34,482 nt of DNA from an uncultured Treponema sp. Its GTDB lineage: Bacteria > Spirochaetota > Spirochaetia > Treponematales > Treponemataceae. This document shows, piece after piece, positions 22,337 to 30,779 of the stretch; position 1 is the stretch's first letter; each line of letters begins with the position of its first letter. The notes beneath the pieces were generated by a model. That model was not told where the DNA came from and did not search any database. It saw only the letters and a list, made by a program, of their open reading frames with translations. The stretch covers positions 1 through 34,482 of the forward strand of contig CALAEZ010000349.1 of assembly GCA_937891125.1 (NCBI GenBank). Reading direction: 5' to 3'. The position numbers were made by a program, and so were the translations under genes.

Positions 22337-22785
22337 AAAAATCTCTGATTGCAGCCCTTATCGCATTTTGCTTTACGCTCTGCATGTGCTACGCACAGAA
22401 AAAAACTGCTTCCCACGAAGAGGCAAAAAAGGCGCTCATAGATTACGACCTTACCCGCTACAGCCCCACCATGGTCTATTCCACCGTATTCGACATGATG
22501 ATGAATCCAGACCGTTATGAAGGAAAAACGGTTAGAATGCACGGCACATTCGATGTATTTGAATACGAAGAAGACGGCAAAAAGCACCAGAGCTATGCCT
22601 GCGTCATTCAGGATGCAACCGCCTGCTGCGCACAGGGCATGGAATTTACGCTGAAAGACGGAAAGTCATACCCTGCCGACTATCCGCAGATTGGAGCGGA
22701 ATGTACCGTCACCGGTCGCTACCACGTAGACGAAGTAGACGGCTTAAGCTATATCCGCCTTGTAGAAAGCGAACTTGAGGGCTGA
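22333..22785 (+). CDS. Secreted protein of unknown function with TACCAQG motif, zinc operon
   Basis: A 150-residue protein with an N-terminal signal sequence (KKSLIAALIAFCFTLCMCYA). The mature part reads as a small beta-rich, OB-like domain: YEGKTVRMHGTFDVFEYE, YACVIQDATACCAQGMEF, GAECTVTGRYHVDEVDG. The adjacent cysteines in TACCAQG and a preceding Cys two strands earlier could bind metal or form disulfides. I recall similar proteins beside zinc transporters in Firmicutes but know no assigned function. ATGA overlap with znuB ties it to zinc uptake. A hairpin follows at 22799-22823. Confidence 0.82.
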   Translation: MKKSLIAALIAFCFTLCMCYAQKKTASHEEAKKALIDYDLTRYSPTMVYSTVFDMMMNPDRYEGKTVRMHGTFDVFEYEEDGKKHQSYACVIQDATACCAQGMEFTLKDGKSYPADYPQIGAECTVTGRYHVDEVDGLSYIRLVESELEG

Positions 22786-22798
22786 TTTGGTGATTTTG

Positions 22799-22823
22799 GC
22801 GCAATCTTTGCAGATGATTGCGC
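22799..22823 (+). terminator. Hairpin after the zinc operon
   Basis: GCGCAATC (22799-22806) pairs with GATTGCGC (22816-22823) across a 9-nt loop, 14 bp after the last zinc-operon stop codon. No U-run follows, so it may be a weak or Rho-assisted terminator or a 3'-end stabiliser. A new promoter begins at 22873. Confidence 0.5.
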
Positions 22824-22872
22824 TACACTCTCCCGCCGCACAAGAACGCGGCGAAAGAACGCAGCGCAATAA

Positions 22873-22901
22873 TTGCCCATTCTCCCCTATTCGGCTATAC
22901 T
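22873..22901 (+). promoter_or_regulatory. Promoter placing transcription start at the helicase ATG (leaderless)
   Basis: TTGCCC (22873-22878), 17 bp, TATACT (22896-22901). Seven bases separate the -10 from the A of the ATG at 22909, so the transcript would begin at or next to the start codon. No Shine-Dalgarno precedes the ATG. The same 7-nt distance is seen at 27753-27766. Confidence 0.6.
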
Positions 22902-22908
22902 CTTCTTT

Positions 22909-25497
22909 ATGGCTATCGACTACCAGAAATTACCGGTTTATGAGCAGAAGCAGCGCATTTTAGACGCGCTTACAGAAAATCAAGTTATCGTAGTACAATC
23001 TCCCACCGGAAGCGGAAAAACGACGCAGCTTCCCGTTATTTTACATGAAGCTGGCTACAGCAAAGACGGCGTTATTGCCGTAACCCAGCCGCGGCGTATT
23101 GCGGCATTAAGTGTTTCAGAATTCATCGCCCGCCAGCTAAAGACGAGCTATCCGGGCTTAGTCGGCTACAAAATGCGTTTTGAAGACAAAACTGACGCTT
23201 CGACCAAAATTAAAATTATGACTGACGGCATTCTGCTTCAGGAAATGAAGCTTGACCCGTGGCTTTCAAAGTATTCAGTCATCATGGTTGACGAGGCGCA
23301 CGAACGCAGCTTAAACATCGACTTTGTTTTAGGGCTTTTAAAGCGCGTGATTGCAGCGCGTCCGAGCTTTAAGGTGATTGTTTCAAGCGCAACGATGAAT
23401 GCAGAAAGATTTTCCGACTACTTTGGCGGCTGCCCGATTGTGACGATAGAAACAGACACGTTCCCCGTCACCATGGTCTACGACCCGCCGGCAGAAAAAG
23501 TGACGACCGCAACAGAAACCGGTTGCGAGCTTATTTTAGCTAAGATTGAATCTACCATTGAGCGCGTGCTTGACAACAGGGAAGACGGCGATATTTTAGT
23601 CTTTTTGCCGGGAGAGAAAATCATCCGCGACTGTGTGCGCCGCCTTGCGTATGCAAGCTTTCACTCAAAAATCCACATCGTGCCACTCTACGGCCGTCTT
23701 CCAAAAGAAGAGCAGGAGCGCGTGTTTGATTCTGCCCCATTCGGGCGGAAAAAAGTAATCATCTCGACCAATATTGCAGAAACGAGCGTCACAATTAACG
23801 GCGTGACAACCGTGATTGACAGCGGGCTTGCCAAGCTAAACTTTTATAACCCGCGCTCTTTCACGTCAAGCCTGACGGAAGTGCCGGTTTCTAAGGCAAG
23901 CTGCCAGCAGCGGCGCGGACGAGCCGGACGCACTTGCCCGGGAACGTGCTACCGCCTGTACAGCCGCGACGACTTTGAAAAACGCCCGCTTTACACAACG
24001 GAAGAAATCTACCGCACTGACCTGAGCGAGGTTGTGCTTCGCATGGCAGAGCTTGGCATTACCGACTTTGAAAGCTTTGATTTTATCTCGCCTCCTGGAA
24101 AAGAAGGCATAATCGGAGCGATTGACACCTTAAATCTGTTAGGCGCACTAAATCCAGACCACACGCTTTCTGCAATCGGAAAGCTCATGACCGAATTCCC
24201 GCTTGAGCCGCGCGTAAGCCGCATTCTGGTAGAAAGCATCATGCACTACCCTGACGTATTAGACGAAGCGTTAATTGCAGCTGCCTTTATGAGCACACAT
24301 TCGCCGTTTGTGCTTCCGCCGGGAGAAGAAATGGATGCAAGAAAAGCGCACCATGCCTTCCGCGACATACAGGGCGACTTTGTCTCTTACGTAAAGCTTT
24401 TCCGCACCTACATGAGCATGAAGAACAAGGAACGCTTCTGCAAAAATAACTACCTTGACGAAAAGGTGATGGCAGAAATTGCAAACATAAAAGAGCAGCT
24501 AGAAGAAGAAGTAAGCGCGCTTGGCATTCCGGTCTCTGGCGGCGGCAGCATGGACGACTACCTGTGCTGTGTTTCAAGCGGCATGATTCAGTTTGTGTGC
24601 GTGCGCGAGGGGCGCGAAAATTACCGCTCGCTTACCGCAGAGCACATTTCAATTCACCCCGGCTCAAGCATGTTCAGAAGCGACCCGCTTTTTATTGTCG
24701 CAGGCGAAATCGTGCGCACAAGCCGCATGTTTGCCATGAGCGTAAGCCCGCTTACCCGCGCCCTTTTAAGCCGCATCTCGCCAGACCTGGAAGAGCGGCT
24801 CAATCAGGCGCGCGGAAAACGAGGTCGCAGTCTTACCGGAAACCTTGAATACCACGGCTCGACATTCAGCGAGCATAAGGGAAAGCGGCTCGGAAAAGAC
24901 GACTGCCGCTTCGGCGGAAAGAGCGCGAAAAGCCGCGATGACGCAACCGTTTGCCTTGGCGGCGAAAGCTTTGACATCGAAAAGATTAAGGGAAAGAAGA
25001 CGCTTATTCTGCCATTTGACCGCTTTAAGGACGCGCTCCGCTCAGAATCTGACGAAAACAGACTAGCTCAAATTGCGGGCTTACGCGGAAAGCTCCTTTT
25101 GAAAGGTGGAAGCCTTCTGGACGGCGAAAAAATGGAGCTTATCTTTAAGCTTGTAAAGACGCTGAACCTCAATCCCGTACCAGAAAAGGCCTGGCCGCGC
25201 AAAATGAATGTGCAGCTTGGAGTTGAAAACGGAACAGAAACGCTGCTGTCGTCTTTAGATTACGTGCTTCGCGTCACGATGGCAAAATCTAAATCCCGGG
25301 AATACGGCTTTATCGGTCTTTTTACCGACGGCAAGGGCACATACTGGTTTAAGGTAAGCCGCGGCTTTGCAACGGCATTAAACGAAAGCCTTTCAAGCCT
25401 TGAAACGCTGATTGACGAAGCGACAAGCACGCTCAGCGTTGCGCAGAAAGAAAAGGTAAACATGGTCTACCGCGTATTAAATGGGTTATATGAGTAA
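22909..25497 (+). CDS. DEAH-box ATP-dependent helicase (HrpA/HrpB-like)
   Basis: An 862-residue RNA helicase. Motif I SPTGSGKTTQLP, motif Ia TQPRRIAA, motif II DEAH, motif III SAT, motif V NIAETSVTINGV and motif VI QRRGRAGR are all intact in the first ~360 residues. Winged-helix, HA2 (LLGALN...G..M..FPL-PR) and OB-like regions follow, with a basic C-terminal part. It is shorter than E. coli HrpA (~1300) and near HrpB size, though motif spacing looks HrpA-like. I start at 22909 (MAIDYQKLPVYEQKQRI). Likely role is RNA or mRNP remodelling; the specific target is unknown. Confidence 0.92.
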   Translation: MAIDYQKLPVYEQKQRILDALTENQVIVVQSPTGSGKTTQLPVILHEAGYSKDGVIAVTQPRRIAALSVSEFIARQLKTSYPGLVGYKMRFEDKTDASTKIKIMTDGILLQEMKLDPWLSKYSVIMVDEAHERSLNIDFVLGLLKRVIAARPSFKVIVSSATMNAERFSDYFGGCPIVTIETDTFPVTMVYDPPAEKVTTATETGCELILAKIESTIERVLDNREDGDILVFLPGEKIIRDCVRRLAYASFHSKIHIVPLYGRLPKEEQERVFDSAPFGRKKVIISTNIAETSVTINGVTTVIDSGLAKLNFYNPRSFTSSLTEVPVSKASCQQRRGRAGRTCPGTCYRLYSRDDFEKRPLYTTEEIYRTDLSEVVLRMAELGITDFESFDFISPPGKEGIIGAIDTLNLLGALNPDHTLSAIGKLMTEFPLEPRVSRILVESIMHYPDVLDEALIAAAFMSTHSPFVLPPGEEMDARKAHHAFRDIQGDFVSYVKLFRTYMSMKNKERFCKNNYLDEKVMAEIANIKEQLEEEVSALGIPVSGGGSMDDYLCCVSSGMIQFVCVREGRENYRSLTAEHISIHPGSSMFRSDPLFIVAGEIVRTSRMFAMSVSPLTRALLSRISPDLEERLNQARGKRGRSLTGNLEYHGSTFSEHKGKRLGKDDCRFGGKSAKSRDDATVCLGGESFDIEKIKGKKTLILPFDRFKDALRSESDENRLAQIAGLRGKLLLKGGSLLDGEKMELIFKLVKTLNLNPVPEKAWPRKMNVQLGVENGTETLLSSLDYVLRVTMAKSKSREYGFIGLFTDGKGTYWFKVSRGFATALNESLSSLETLIDEATSTLSVAQKEKVNMVYRVLNGLYE

Positions 25498-25499
25498 TT

Positions 25500-26873
25500 A
25501 TGCAGACAAGAGAAAATTTTAAGGCGAGAATTGGCTTTATTATGACAAGCGCGGGGTGCGCTATCGGGCTGGGGAACGTGTGGCGTTTTCCGTTCATTAC
25601 CGGTCAGTACGGCGGAGCCGCATTCGTGCTTTTCTACCTGATTTTTCTGCTGCTTTTGGGTGCCCCCATTATGGTGATGGAATTTGCCGTAGGGCGTGCA
25701 AGCGGAAAAAGTGCCGTGCGCTCTTTTCATGCGTTGGAGCCAGCAGGAACTAAGTGGCATTTTTTCGGCTATTTTGCTGCCGCCGGAAACTATCTTTTGA
25801 TGATGTTTTACACAACCGTTGCCGGCTGGATGTTCTCGTATATTTTTAAAAGCGCGCGCGGAGCCTTTAGCGGACGCACGCCAGATGAAGTGGCGCAGAT
25901 TTTTACCGCACTGCTTGCAAATCCCGGCGAGCAGGTTCTGTGGCTTACCGTGGTTGTCGTGCTGGGGTTTGTCATCTGCCTGCGCGGGCTTAAAAACGGT
26001 GTTGAAAAGACCTCTACCGTGATTATGACAAGTCTGCTTGTTTTAATGCTCATTCTTGTCGCACGCGCGGTTACGCTTCAGGGCGCCGGCAGAGGGCTGG
26101 CATTTTACTTAAAGCCGGATTTTTCAAAAATGGCAGCATACGGAATCGGCGAGGTGATTTTTGCAGCTCTCGGACAGGCATTTTTTACACTGTCGTTAGG
26201 AATCGGCTCGCTTGCAATTTTTGGAAGCTACATCGGAAAAGAAAATGCGCTCACCGGAGAAGCCCTCCACATTATCGGCTTAGACACCTTTGTAGCCCTA
26301 ATGGCAGGTTTTATAATCTTTCCTTCCTGCTTTGCCTTTAACGTAAACCCCGGACAGGGACCGGGACTTATTTTTGCAACGCTTCCAAACGTGTTTAACG
26401 CAATGCCGTTAGGCCGCCTGTGGGGCACGCTCTTTTTTGTGTTCATGTCGTTTGCAGCCCTGAGCACCGTGATTGCCGTTTTTGAAAACATTATTGCCTT
26501 TGCAATGGACATGCATGGCTGGAGCCGGAAGAAGGCTGTATGCGTAAACCTTGTGGCAGTCTTTCTACTTTCACTCCCCTGCGCACTCGGCTTTAATGTG
26601 TGGAGCGGCTTACAGCTTCCAAAAATCGGCGGCATTCAGGACATAGAAGATTTTCTCTTATCAAGCACGCTGCTTCCGGCAGGCACGCTTGTCTATCTGC
26701 TGTTCTGCGTTTCCCGCTACGGCTGGGGCTTTGAAAACTTTTTACGGGAAGCAAACACAGGGCGCGGGCTTCGCTTTCCGCGCATACTACGCCCCTACGT
26801 CACCTGGGTGCTTCCGGCAGTCACGCTCATTATCTGGGCGGCAGGCTACGTGCAGAAGTTTTTAGCGCAGTAA
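25500..26873 (+). CDS. Sodium-dependent transporter, neurotransmitter:sodium symporter family
   Basis: A 457-residue inner-membrane protein with about 11-12 hydrophobic segments. The opening FKARIGFIMTSAGCAIGLGNVWRFP is the TM1 sodium/substrate site signature of LeuT-like proteins; GGAAFVLFYLIFLLLLGAP forms TM2. FFTLSLGIGSLAIFGSY corresponds to the unwound TM6 region. An amino acid or related amine carried with sodium is the expected substrate. It begins two bases after the helicase stop and probably depends on the same transcript. Convergent with the racemase-like gene. Confidence 0.93.
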   Translation: MQTRENFKARIGFIMTSAGCAIGLGNVWRFPFITGQYGGAAFVLFYLIFLLLLGAPIMVMEFAVGRASGKSAVRSFHALEPAGTKWHFFGYFAAAGNYLLMMFYTTVAGWMFSYIFKSARGAFSGRTPDEVAQIFTALLANPGEQVLWLTVVVVLGFVICLRGLKNGVEKTSTVIMTSLLVLMLILVARAVTLQGAGRGLAFYLKPDFSKMAAYGIGEVIFAALGQAFFTLSLGIGSLAIFGSYIGKENALTGEALHIIGLDTFVALMAGFIIFPSCFAFNVNPGQGPGLIFATLPNVFNAMPLGRLWGTLFFVFMSFAALSTVIAVFENIIAFAMDMHGWSRKKAVCVNLVAVFLLSLPCALGFNVWSGLQLPKIGGIQDIEDFLLSSTLLPAGTLVYLLFCVSRYGWGFENFLREANTGRGLRFPRILRPYVTWVLPAVTLIIWAAGYVQKFLAQ

Positions 26874-26943
26874 GTCCGGCGCGGTCTCTGTAGCTAAGTC
26901 GGCGCACGGTTTTTAAGCCGTCCGGCAGGCGGCGGCCTCTGCG

Positions 26944-27615
26944 CTACAAAAGCCCTTTTGCTTTCAGCGCCGTGCGCACTGCCTGCGCTCCAAAGCGCGG
27001 GCTTGAAAGCACGGGAAGCTTTACCGCTTCAAAAACCGCGCGCTCAGAGAATGCCATGCTTCCTTGCGCAAGCACAATAACGTCCACATCTTCCGAAAGA
27101 GCCCTTGCTTTTTCGACCATAAGGGCGGTAAACGCATCTGGAGGAAGACCGAATGCCCCGTCTACCAGTAAGTCCACGCACTCAATTCCGCGCCCAGTCT
27201 CCTGAGCGCAGCGCAGAAGAAGCGCCTTTGTCGGCATGAGCGTGCTTTTTAGCGTCGCCATAATGCCAATGCGCTTTCCAAGCCGTACCGCTGCCCGGCA
27301 CATTTCTTCGTCAATGCGCACAATCGGCACGTTTATAAGGCGTGCAAAATCCTGCATCGCATCTGCCACTGCGCCAACGCTGGAGCAGCAGTTTAAGATG
27401 ACATCAGCACCGTCAGCAATGGCTTTTGCGTACAGCCCGATAAGGCGGGCGGCAGCGCGAGGCGGAACAAAACCCGCCTCGCGCGTCTGAGTAAGCACTG
27501 TTTCGTCAGCATACACTGCATATGCTGCGCCAAAGCCGACAGCCTTTTCAAGCTCTTCCTGCACAATCGCCGTAAGCTCAGGCGTCTGCACCGTATAGCA
27601 AATTCCAATTTTCAT
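26944..27615 (-). CDS. Aspartate/glutamate/hydantoin racemase-like protein
   Basis: A 223-residue cytoplasmic protein. KIGICYTVQTPEL starts the first alpha/beta lobe. The first catalytic cysteine position is NCCSSVG (C76/C77). The second-lobe site reads VIVLAQGSMAFS, where classical racemases have Cys-Thr; a Gln/Ser version is frequent in the broad COG4126-like group but makes racemase activity doubtful. Length fits. It is monocistronic and convergent with the sodium symporter across a 70-bp gap. An isomerase or lyase of the same fold (for example maleate isomerase-like) is the main alternative. Confidence 0.8.
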   Translation of the reverse strand: MKIGICYTVQTPELTAIVQEELEKAVGFGAAYAVYADETVLTQTREAGFVPPRAAARLIGLYAKAIADGADVILNCCSSVGAVADAMQDFARLINVPIVRIDEEMCRAAVRLGKRIGIMATLKSTLMPTKALLLRCAQETGRGIECVDLLVDGAFGLPPDAFTALMVEKARALSEDVDVIVLAQGSMAFSERAVFEAVKLPVLSSPRFGAQAVRTALKAKGLL

Positions 27616-27728
27616 AGTACGCTCTCCATGTTCACGCTTATCTATCAGCTCAACACTATAGCGTTTTTCCCGCCCTGTAAACAGAAAGCACCGGCGCTTT
27701 TCTTTTTATTCCTGATGCGCAAGTTTTA

Positions 27729-27758
27729 TGGACAAGGCACGCCTAGCTGTGCTATCTT
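27729..27758 (+). promoter_or_regulatory. Promoter ahead of the small winged-helix gene (leaderless layout)
   Basis: TGGACA (27729-27734), 18 bp, TATCTT (27753-27758). The ATG at 27766 begins seven bases after the -10, as for the helicase, and no ribosome-binding site is visible. Confidence 0.45.
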
Positions 27759-27765
27759 TTTGGCA

Positions 27766-27969
27766 ATGTATACGCTTACTCTTGCAGAAGAAGAGATACT
27801 CACCTGCCTTGCCTCAAAAAAAAACGCTTCACATGCGCAGGACTTATTTACAGCCTTTCCTGACAGAAAAAAGGCAGTCCGCGCCCTTGAAGGCTGCATT
27901 GCCAAAGGCTTTGTAAAAAACGACGGAGGCTTACTTACACTCACTCAGCTAGGAAGAGAGCAGCTGTAA
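27766..27969 (+). CDS. Small winged-helix-like protein
   Basis: A 67-residue protein: MYTLTLAEEEILTCLASKKNA, then RKKAVRALEGCIAKGFVKNDGG and LLTLTQLGREQL. The pattern helix, helix, recognition helix ending KGFV, then a short beta wing (GGLLTLT) and a final helix resembles MarR/PadR-type DNA-binding domains, cut to the minimum. An in-frame start at 27628 would add 46 residues with no homology look and is rejected in favour of the ATG next to the -10. Convergent with the glycosyltransferase gene 21 bp away. Target unknown. Confidence 0.65.
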   Translation: MYTLTLAEEEILTCLASKKNASHAQDLFTAFPDRKKAVRALEGCIAKGFVKNDGGLLTLTQLGREQL

Positions 27970-27990
27970 GGAGCTTACCCAGGCGCGCTC

Positions 27991-29178
27991 TCAATACAGT
28001 GCATTATATTGCTCTGCAATTTTTTCCCAGGTATACAGTCTTTTTCCTGCTTCCAGCATGGATTCGGCGATTTCTTGCAGACGATAGCCGCGCGTATCAA
28101 TGTCGCAGCTTGCAAATACAGTTTGCAGCGTCTGCACTATGTCATCGCTCGTTTTCCAGTACAGAGCCTTTTCTTCCGTTGTCGCGCGGTTATACACGCA
28201 ATCAAATGCTAGAATCGGAAGCCCCAGATTCATCGCCTCAACAAGGCTTGGATTTGTGCCGCCAGCAGAATGACCGTGAATGTACAAAGCGGCATTGCTT
28301 CGGAGCCAGTTTATGGTATGCGGCTCATAAATCGGGTCTAAAAGGTGAATATTTGGTACAGAAGAATAACGTGCTTTTAGTGCGCGACCATATTCAGATT
28401 TTTCCCAGTTTCCCACAATAACAAGTTGAGTGGTGGTTGAGCCTGTCGAAACCACACTTTTTTCAAACGCTTCCAGAATAACATGCACATTGTTTTCAGG
28501 CTCAATGCGGCAGACGGTGCAGGCGTAAGCCGCAGCCCTTGGCTGCTTCATGAGTTTGCCTTGCAGACTCGGAGAGTCACGCAAAAACGGATATTTTTCA
28601 TACAAGCTGTCGTCTGTAACGCGCGAAACCTGGTCGCCGCCATAGGCAATAAGCTCAACGCGCTTTTTCGCCACAGTTTTTGCATATTCAGATTTTACAT
28701 AATCGGTAATGCCCTTGTTATCGCCAATGATTATGTCTGAATAGCGCACAGCCTGTGCCTCTGAAAATTTTAAAAGCCATTTTGCATAGAACTTCCACTT
28801 GTCGCGCTTCCATTCCAATCCGTCAATATTTGTGATGATTTTTCCCTTGAACGAGCGTCGGATTTTTGAAAGGAACATACAGCCCGACACACCAAGAATC
28901 AGCATAATGTCCGCATTTTCTTTCACCGCAATTTTCATCGACTCGTAATCATACAAAATGCTGTCCTTGCCGTTTGCATCGCGGTCAAGATAGATTAGAC
29001 GTGCATCTTTGTATGTTTCAAGACGCTTTTCATATTTTTTTGCCGAACAGAACACCGTGTATTCCACATTTTCGGGCGTGTAGTCGAGCAGGTTATCCAC
29101 AAGAGATTCAAAGCCGCCATAGCAGGCAGGAACGCCCACCGTCCCGATGATGTAGACTTTCTTTTTATTTTCAAGCAT
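27991..29178 (-). CDS. Glycosyltransferase with DUF1972 N-domain (rhamnosyltransferase-like, GT4)
   Basis: A 395-residue enzyme of the group that builds surface polysaccharide. The N-terminal domain has KVYIIGTVGVPACYGGFESLVDNL, the DUF1972 signature, with NIDGLEWKRDKW in the middle. The C-terminal GT4 half has AYACTVCRIEPENNVHVILEAF and the sugar-nucleotide region HGHSAGGTNPSLVEAMNLGLPI. GGAGG precedes the ATG. Relatives with this layout transfer rhamnose or other sugars in early repeat-unit assembly; the donor is not determined. Same strand as the GT2 and EpsG genes upstream but separated from them by the AlbA_2 gene. Confidence 0.88.
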   Translation of the reverse strand: MLENKKKVYIIGTVGVPACYGGFESLVDNLLDYTPENVEYTVFCSAKKYEKRLETYKDARLIYLDRDANGKDSILYDYESMKIAVKENADIMLILGVSGCMFLSKIRRSFKGKIITNIDGLEWKRDKWKFYAKWLLKFSEAQAVRYSDIIIGDNKGITDYVKSEYAKTVAKKRVELIAYGGDQVSRVTDDSLYEKYPFLRDSPSLQGKLMKQPRAAAYACTVCRIEPENNVHVILEAFEKSVVSTGSTTTQLVIVGNWEKSEYGRALKARYSSVPNIHLLDPIYEPHTINWLRSNAALYIHGHSAGGTNPSLVEAMNLGLPILAFDCVYNRATTEEKALYWKTSDDIVQTLQTVFASCDIDTRGYRLQEIAESMLEAGKRLYTWEKIAEQYNALY

Positions 29179-29243
29179 AACGCCTCCAAATTACAATTTA
29201 AGGGCGTTCTTTGAGACACGTTTTGCACAGCAAAACTTGCTAA

Positions 29244-29279
29244 GTAAAATGCGTTAGCACGAAGTGCTTCGCATTTTAC
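29244..29279. repeat. Long hairpin between AlbA_2 gene and glycosyltransferase
   Basis: GTAAAATGCG (29244-29253) pairs with CGCATTTTAC (29270-29279), and inside it AGCAC (29256-29260) pairs with GTGCT (29264-29268) around GAA. It begins about 40 bp downstream (minus strand) of the AlbA_2 stop codon. No U-run follows on that strand. It may be a dispersed palindrome or an mRNA 3'-end structure. Confidence 0.7.
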
Positions 29280-29320
29280 GACCATTTCTATTTTGAAGAG
29301 GGAAATTGCGATTTTTAGAT

Positions 29321-30763
29321 TTACAGCAGCTTAACAAGATTTCTGTTGGTTTTATAGACTGAAGCTCCTGACTTTTTTTCTTTTACCAAATAGTTCTGCT
29401 CTACAAGATTCTCAATAATGGATTTTCTAAAATACGAAGAATCTGAAAGTCCTAAAAAAGATGCAATCTCGCTAGATTTTTTTGAATTCCTGTAGCAAAA
29501 AGAAAGAATCTTTTCATCATGAACAGAGCCGTTTGAAATTGGCGGAACTTCAATTTGAGGAATTGAATCATCTTTAATTCCTTCGCTATAAGTTAAATCT
29601 GGAAGCACTAATGTAAAATGATCGGAAGTTGCATAAATAAATGGCTTGTGAGCCTCATCAGCAGATTCATATTCTTGAATAATTTTATCAAAACCTGTTC
29701 CTGCTGCTTCCATAACATTACATTTTACCAGCACCGCACAAATCAATTCATTTCTTCGCTTTGAAATAATGTTCGAAAGATCATACGTCTTGCCAATTTT
29801 TTCGCCCTGATAAAAGCTCCCTGGAGATGAAATTTCAAGTCGGTCTTTGAACATATCAATTTGTATTTGAGTGCCATCAAGAAAATAATCACGGTGAGCT
29901 ATAGCGTTTATGATTCCTTCAAACAAAGCTCTTTCAGGATATGCATCTACATTTTCTCTCGAATCAGCTAATTTTATCATTGAATGATTCATTCTTAAAT
30001 TTACGAATTCAAGCATAAAATTTATTGAATCCGTAACACATCCTGCAAAACGATTGATTGTTACAATCCTCTCACTCCCTTTTGTAAGACCTGAAAACAC
30101 AGAACATTGCACCTTAGTTTTTTCTCCGTCATAATCATCACAAAAAAGCACCGCCCCATTTTTCAGTTTGTTCTCATTTGTAAAAAAGCCCATAGATTGC
30201 AAAGCCTTATCAGTAAAATCTGAAGTTGGATTATGAATCTTAAAAAAATCCATCAGTTTTGAAAAATTTTTGCGCTCATATACAATGTCAGAATCCAATG
30301 TATCAAATTGCGATTTCTGGCTTTTTATACTCATAGAAATTATCTCTTCATAGGTTGCGCCATTAGTAAAACCGTCACGCCGCATATAAATGGACGGAAC
30401 ATTTTTGAATTTCAAAACAATCGGCTTTACAGGCGATTCAGACACGTCCACACGAATTAAAAACAATTCTTTTTCATTATTTTCATACCGAACAAAAGAA
30501 ATCTTCAATGTTGGTCGTGGGAAAATATGCTCGTTTACCTGATTATTGAAAAAAATGCGTTCATTGTCAGCATCTTTTCTTGAAAAGCCTATCAGTTTAT
30601 TTGATTTATCTTCCACACCAATAAACAAAGAGCCACCTTGAGCATTAGAAAAACCTGCAATTGTTTTAAGCCAGCCCTCTATATCTTCACGATTAAGCCG
30701 AGCCTTACATTCCATATTGGCACTTTCAAGAATTTCCACATCTGCAACATTTTCAAGATACAT
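29321..30763 (-). CDS. AlbA_2 (Schlafen-type) / GHKL ATPase / winged-helix putative regulator
   Basis: A 480-residue protein. Residues ~9-130 are an AlbA_2 domain: ESANMECKARLNREDIEGWLKTIAGFSNAQGG and LFIGVEDKSNKLIGF. Residues ~275-370 resemble the HATPase_c_4 fold, with ALFEGIINAIAHRDY, LEISSPGSF and AAGTGFDKI. The last ~65 residues form a winged helix (KSSEIASFLGLSDSSYFRKSIIENLVEQNYL). This architecture is common in bacterial putative transcriptional regulators. GGAG precedes the ATG at 30763. The promoter region contains repeated ACTTCAAA sites, which suggests autoregulation. Composition is more AT-rich than the hem and znu regions. A defence role has been proposed for some AlbA_2 proteins, but nothing here requires it. 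Confidence 0.87.
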   Translation of the reverse strand: MYLENVADVEILESANMECKARLNREDIEGWLKTIAGFSNAQGGSLFIGVEDKSNKLIGFSRKDADNERIFFNNQVNEHIFPRPTLKISFVRYENNEKELFLIRVDVSESPVKPIVLKFKNVPSIYMRRDGFTNGATYEEIISMSIKSQKSQFDTLDSDIVYERKNFSKLMDFFKIHNPTSDFTDKALQSMGFFTNENKLKNGAVLFCDDYDGEKTKVQCSVFSGLTKGSERIVTINRFAGCVTDSINFMLEFVNLRMNHSMIKLADSRENVDAYPERALFEGIINAIAHRDYFLDGTQIQIDMFKDRLEISSPGSFYQGEKIGKTYDLSNIISKRRNELICAVLVKCNVMEAAGTGFDKIIQEYESADEAHKPFIYATSDHFTLVLPDLTYSEGIKDDSIPQIEVPPISNGSVHDEKILSFCYRNSKKSSEIASFLGLSDSSYFRKSIIENLVEQNYLVKEKKSGASVYKTNRNLVKLL

Positions 30764-30779
30764 AGCAATCTCCAGAATT

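Noticed and set aside
26876..26935. tRNA-like sequence (GTAGCTAAGTCGG followed by an ACGG/CCGT stem-loop)
   Set aside because: No acceptor pairing, an 8-nt loop, no TTCGA arm and no CCA context, so it does not fold as a tRNA.
29321..30763. Anti-phage defence island
   Set aside because: A single AlbA_2 protein with a winged helix is not enough; no nuclease, toxin or known defence partner is adjacent.
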